Shown here piece by piece: positions 6,421 through 8,990 of a stretch of DNA of 8,990 bases. The position numbers and the translations under genes are program-made. This DNA comes from Hyphomonadaceae bacterium UBA5336. Its GTDB lineage: Bacteria; Pseudomonadota; Alphaproteobacteria; Caulobacterales; Hyphomonadaceae. How positions within the stretch are numbered: position 1 is the stretch's first letter; every line of letters begins with the position of its first letter. The stretch covers positions 1 to 8,990 of the forward strand of contig DHQO01000026.1 in assembly GCA_002408125.1 (NCBI GenBank), read 5' to 3'. The notes below the pieces were generated by a model. The model was not told the origin of the DNA. It was given only the letters and a program-made list of their open reading frames with translations, and did no database searches.

Positions 6421-7153
6421 GAAACTCGCCGCCCTCATGCTGACCGGAGCCATCGCTTTGGCGCCGATGCAACCGGCCTATGCGCTATTCGGCGTCGGCG
6501 ACGTCGTCATCGATCCGACCAACCTCGCGCAGAATATTCTCACCGCCGCACGCACCCTCGAAATGATCAACAATCAGATCACGCAGCTTCAGAACGAGGC
6601 GCAGATGTTGATCAACCAGGGACGCAACCTCGCAAACCTGCCGCACTCATCGCTGGCGCGTCTGCGGTCGATCATGCAGCAGACGGAAGATCTGCTGGGC
6701 GAAGCGCAGCGCGTTGGATACGTCGTCTCCGAAATCGAACGCGTCTTCTCAGAACAATATGGAGACGCCGCAGCAACCGGCGATTTCGCCGCCATGAACG
6801 CCAATGCCGAGGCGCGCTGGCGGACCTCGGTTGCAGGCTATGAAGACGCGTTGAAGGTCCAGGCCGGCGTCGTCGGCAATATTGAAGCGACGCGCACGGA
6901 ATTGAGCACTCTCGTCTCGCAAAGCCAGGGTGCGGTCGGCGCCTTGCAGGCGGCGCAGGCCGGCAATCAACTTCTCGCCCTGCAAAGCCAGCAGATGACG
7001 GACCTAACCGCCGCCATCACCGCGCAGAACCGCGCGGACGCGCTGGACGCGGCTCGGCGCGCCTCCGCTGAGGCACAGGGACGCGAGAACCTCAGCCGTT
7101 TCCTCGATTACGGGACCGGCTACACGCCAACCGCCGTCAGCATGTTCCGGTAA
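6413..7153 (+). CDS. trbJ: TrbJ, VirB5-like periplasmic conjugation protein
   Basis: A 246-residue secreted protein. A signal peptide MRKKLAALMLTGAIALAP with likely cleavage after PAYA (residue 24) is followed by the conserved start LFGVGDVVIDPTNLAQN (25-41). The rest is almost all helix rich in Gln, Ala and Asn (about 45-110 and 135-228), fitting the long helical hairpin of VirB5-type proteins. These act in the periplasm and at the pilus tip or base, and are thought to aid contact with the recipient. The C-terminus GTGYTPTAVSMFR is typical of TrbJ. ATG 6413 is chosen over longer upstream frames because it starts the signal peptide, has GGAG at 6402-6405, and overlaps the trbE stop by only 8 bases. 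Frames opening upstream at 6023 run inside trbE and are spurious. Confidence 0.94.
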   Translation: MRKKLAALMLTGAIALAPMQPAYALFGVGDVVIDPTNLAQNILTAARTLEMINNQITQLQNEAQMLINQGRNLANLPHSSLARLRSIMQQTEDLLGEAQRVGYVVSEIERVFSEQYGDAAATGDFAAMNANAEARWRTSVAGYEDALKVQAGVVGNIEATRTELSTLVSQSQGAVGALQAAQAGNQLLALQSQQMTDLTAAITAQNRADALDAARRASAEAQGRENLSRFLDYGTGYTPTAVSMFR

Positions 7154-7158
7154 GTTCC

Positions 7159-7431
7159 GTGCGCAGCTCTCCCGACCAAATCATCAGGCCCGTCGCCATC
7201 GCCTTGGGCGGGCTCGCTGCGCTCTTCGCCGCGGTTGAGCTGGCGAATACGGTCACTCCGGAAACGCCATCGGTTCCTCCCGTGACCAACAATCCTTTGC
7301 AGGCGGAACTTTCTCGCTGCCGAACGGTGACGCCGGAAGAGCTGGAAATCGACACGACGTGTCGCGCCGCCTGGGCAGAGCAACGCCGCCGATTTCTCGG
7401 GCTTCCCGGCGACGATCCCGAGAAGGAGTAG
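7159..7431 (+). CDS. trbK: TrbK-alt, putative entry-exclusion protein
   Basis: A 90-residue protein beginning with GTG, five bases after the trbJ stop codon. It has one N-terminal membrane helix (about 10-30), a Pro/Thr linker (32-45), and a soluble C-terminal part LSRCRTVTPEELEIDTTCRA followed by AWAEQRRRFLG. The two-Cys pattern CR-x12-CRAAWAEQRRRFLG is the signature I associate with the family annotated as putative entry exclusion protein TrbK-alt in alphaproteobacterial trb operons. Unlike RP4 TrbK, which is a lipoprotein, there is no lipobox Cys near the signal; C54 and C68 could form a periplasmic disulphide. Its position between trbJ and trbL is where exclusion factors lie in Ti and RP4 operons. 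The exclusion role is inherited from the family name. No ATG is available nearby, so GTG 7159 is the likely start, but it lacks a strong ribosome-binding site and may depend on coupling with trbJ. Confidence 0.85.
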   Translation: MRSSPDQIIRPVAIALGGLAALFAAVELANTVTPETPSVPPVTNNPLQAELSRCRTVTPEELEIDTTCRAAWAEQRRRFLGLPGDDPEKE

Positions 7432-7434
7432 GAT

Positions 7435-8721
7435 ATGGGCGGCGTTGGCGTCATTGACCGCTTCCTGCAGGTCTTCACCTCCTACATCGACAGCGGCTTC
7501 GGCCTGCTCGGCGGCGACGTCGCCTTCCTGGCAACAACCCTGATCGTCATCGACGTGACGCTTGCTGCGCTCTTCTGGGCCTGGGGCGCCGACGACGACA
7601 TCCTCGCCCGGCTCATCAAGAAAACGCTCTTCGTCGGCGTCTTCGCCTACATCATCGGCAACTGGAACGCACTCGCGCGCATCGTTTTCGAAAGCTTCGC
7701 CGGGCTCGGCCTCATCGCTTCGGGCGGCAGCCTCAGTGCCGGCGAGCTGCTTCAGCCCGGCCGCATCGCCGAGATCGGCCTTGATGCGGGCCGTCCGATT
7801 CTCGCGTCGATTTCCGATCTGATGGGGTTCGTCTCCTTCTTCGAGAATTTCCTTCAGATCATCATTCTGCTCTTCGCCTGGCTGGTCGTCCTCCTGTCTT
7901 TCTTCATCCTGGCTATCCAACTCTTCGTCACGCTGATCGAGTTCAAGCTCGCCACGCTGGCCGGCTTCATCCTCGTACCCTTCGGCCTGTTCAACAAAAC
8001 CGCCTTCATGGCCGAGCGGGTGCTGGGATTGGTGATCTCGTCCGGGGTCAAGGTCCTGGTGCTCGCCGTGATCGTCGGCATCGGCTCGACCATCTTTGGC
8101 GAGTTCACCGCCGGGTTCACGGGCGAGCCGACAATCGAAGACGCCATGGCGATCGTGCTCGCCGCGCTTTCGATGCTCGCGCTCGGCATCTTCGGTCCGG
8201 GCATCGCCAACGGCATCGTCTCTGGCGGCCCGCAACTCGGCGCAGGCGCGGCTGTGGGTGCGGGTCTTGCCGCCGGCGGGCTCGCTGTCGGCGGGGTCGC
8301 TGGCGCCCGGATGGCCGTGGGAGCAGCCGGCGCCGGAGCACGGGGCGCTGCGGCAGTCGCCGGTGGCGCCTCGACCGCCTACAGCATGGGAAACGCCGCT
8401 GCTGGCGGCGGCGCCTCAGGTGTCGCCGCCGGTCTCGCCAGCGTCGGAAAAGCGGGCGTCAGCGCCGCAACGAACCCGCTTCGCCGTTCCATGAGCGAAA
8501 GCTACCGCTCAGGTTCGCGCGCAGCCTTCGAAGCGACCGGCGGCAAGTTCAGCAATAGCCCCGAGCCCGCCACGTCGACAAACGACGGGCCACCAGCCTG
8601 GGCGCGGCGCATGAAACAACAGCAAACCCTTCACCACGGCGCCGCCGTCGCAGCTCATGCCGTTCGCTCTGGCGACCATGGCGGCGGCGGGACCGCTGTC
8701 AGCCTTTCGGAGAAATCATGA
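7435..8721 (+). CDS. trbL: TrbL, VirB6-like polytopic inner-membrane channel protein
   Basis: A 428-residue membrane protein. Hydrophobic segments are seen at about 28-50, 64-78, 84-97, 141-165, 172-186, 197-222 and 237-262. Among them are the family-typical FKLATLAGFILVPFGLFNKT (170-189) and VLGLVISSGVKVLVLAVIVG (197-216). VirB6/TrbL proteins form part of the inner-membrane DNA-conducting complex. From about 265 to 345 the sequence is nearly all Gly, Ala and Val, and the tail (350-428) is polar and basic with a His/Gly-rich end; such low-complexity C-termini are common in TrbL and probably cytoplasmic or disordered. ATG 7435 follows AAGGAG (7423-7428), three bases after the trbK stop codon. 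The end overlaps trbF by four bases. Confidence 0.95.
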   Translation: MGGVGVIDRFLQVFTSYIDSGFGLLGGDVAFLATTLIVIDVTLAALFWAWGADDDILARLIKKTLFVGVFAYIIGNWNALARIVFESFAGLGLIASGGSLSAGELLQPGRIAEIGLDAGRPILASISDLMGFVSFFENFLQIIILLFAWLVVLLSFFILAIQLFVTLIEFKLATLAGFILVPFGLFNKTAFMAERVLGLVISSGVKVLVLAVIVGIGSTIFGEFTAGFTGEPTIEDAMAIVLAALSMLALGIFGPGIANGIVSGGPQLGAGAAVGAGLAAGGLAVGGVAGARMAVGAAGAGARGAAAVAGGASTAYSMGNAAAGGGASGVAAGLASVGKAGVSAATNPLRRSMSESYRSGSRAAFEATGGKFSNSPEPATSTNDGPPAWARRMKQQQTLHHGAAVAAHAVRSGDHGGGGTAVSLSEKS

Positions 8722-8990
8722 TGTTCCGTCGCCCGAGCGTTCGCTATTCCAAGACCCCTGAACCCGTCACACCCTATCAGAAAGCCGCACAGGTCTGGGA
8801 CGAGCGTATCGGGTCCTCCCGCGTGCAAGCCAGGAACTGGCGACTGATGGCGTTCGGCTCGTTGCTGCTCTCAGGCGGGCTTAGCGCTGCTCTGGTCTGG
8901 CAGTCCACACAAGGGACGATCACGCCCTATGTCGTCGAAGTGGACAGGCTCGGCGCGGCGCAAGCCGGGACGCCCGCCGCCGCCGACTTC
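8718..8990 (+). CDS. trbF: TrbF, VirB8-like inner-membrane protein (N-terminal part; cut by window end)
   Basis: The first 91 codons of TrbF; the frame is still open at base 8990. A cytoplasmic N-terminus has the conserved TPYQKAAQVWDERIGSSRVQ (18-37), then NWRLMAFGSLLLSGGLSAAL (40-59) as the single membrane helix, then the start of the periplasmic VirB8-like domain GTITPYVVEVDRLG (66-79). VirB8/TrbF proteins are bitopic scaffold subunits linking the inner-membrane complex to the periplasmic core. Two ATGs are adjacent: 8718 overlaps the trbL stop as ATGA, while 8721 has the better spacing (8 bases) from GGAG at 8709-8712. The choice changes the protein by one Met only. A full-length family member would be a bit over 200 residues. 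Confidence 0.94.
   Translation, partial: MMFRRPSVRYSKTPEPVTPYQKAAQVWDERIGSSRVQARNWRLMAFGSLLLSGGLSAALVWQSTQGTITPYVVEVDRLGAAQAGTPAAADF

Noticed and set aside
7120..8235. 371-codon minus-strand open frame rich in Glu, Asp and Gln
   Set aside because: It mirrors hydrophobic TrbL codons on the other strand, which always yields acidic antisense products. There is no ribosome-binding site or domain.
1..8990. tRNA genes, rRNA, CRISPR arrays or phage attachment sites
   Set aside because: No cloverleaf-like segment, regularly spaced repeat or paired direct repeat flanking the trb block was seen within the window.

Overview
The window carries most of a Trb-type (P-type) type IV secretion and conjugation operon from an alphaproteobacterium, preceded by a MarR-family regulator gene and a graveyard of decayed insertion sequences. 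The gene order trbB-C-D-E-J-K-L-F is the one known from Ti-plasmid and rhizobial/sphingomonad integrative-element trb operons. The trb DNA is GC-rich (about two thirds GC in the rows I counted), with strong GC preference at third codon positions. The taxonomic call is inference from gene order, protein style and transposase type; I cannot name a genus, or say whether this is a plasmid or an integrated element.

Layout. (1) 23-487: an intact MarR-type winged-helix regulator gene, clearly less GC-rich than the trb genes, followed by a hairpin at 529-553. (2) About 554-2082: insertion-sequence debris with no intact transposase. In order there is the first ~18 codons of an IS3-type orfA on the plus strand (617-~670), a heavily deleted and frameshifted IS3 orfB on the minus strand (698-~1142), and a degraded IS630-family element on the minus strand (1143-2082). 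The IS630 element is bounded by imperfect 13-base inverted repeats that each end in TA, the known target of the family. (3) 2083-2378: about 300 bases with no convincing gene, ending in a short GC hairpin that overlaps the likely trbB ribosome-binding site. (4) 2379-8990: eight trb genes on the plus strand, with overlaps or gaps of no more than 5 bases; trbF is cut by the window end.

How the genes fit together. TrbB (VirB11-like hexameric ATPase) and TrbE (VirB4-like ATPase) power the channel. TrbC is the pilin precursor. TrbD (VirB3-like), TrbL (VirB6-like polytopic channel) and TrbF (VirB8-like) make the inner-membrane part. TrbJ (VirB5-like) is a periplasmic or pilus-associated coiled-coil protein. 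TrbK-alt is a small anchored protein named in the family as a putative entry-exclusion factor. The tight spacing implies one mRNA with translational coupling. trbG and trbI, and possibly trbH, would be expected past the right edge. No traG/virD4 coupling-protein gene, relaxase or oriT is visible upstream; the insertion-sequence remnants occupy that place.

I did not find a clearly undescribed system. The points most worth a second look are the layered insertion-sequence remnants at the operon's 5' edge, the unexplained trbB leader with its hairpin over the ribosome-binding site, and the GTG-started trbK-alt gene.
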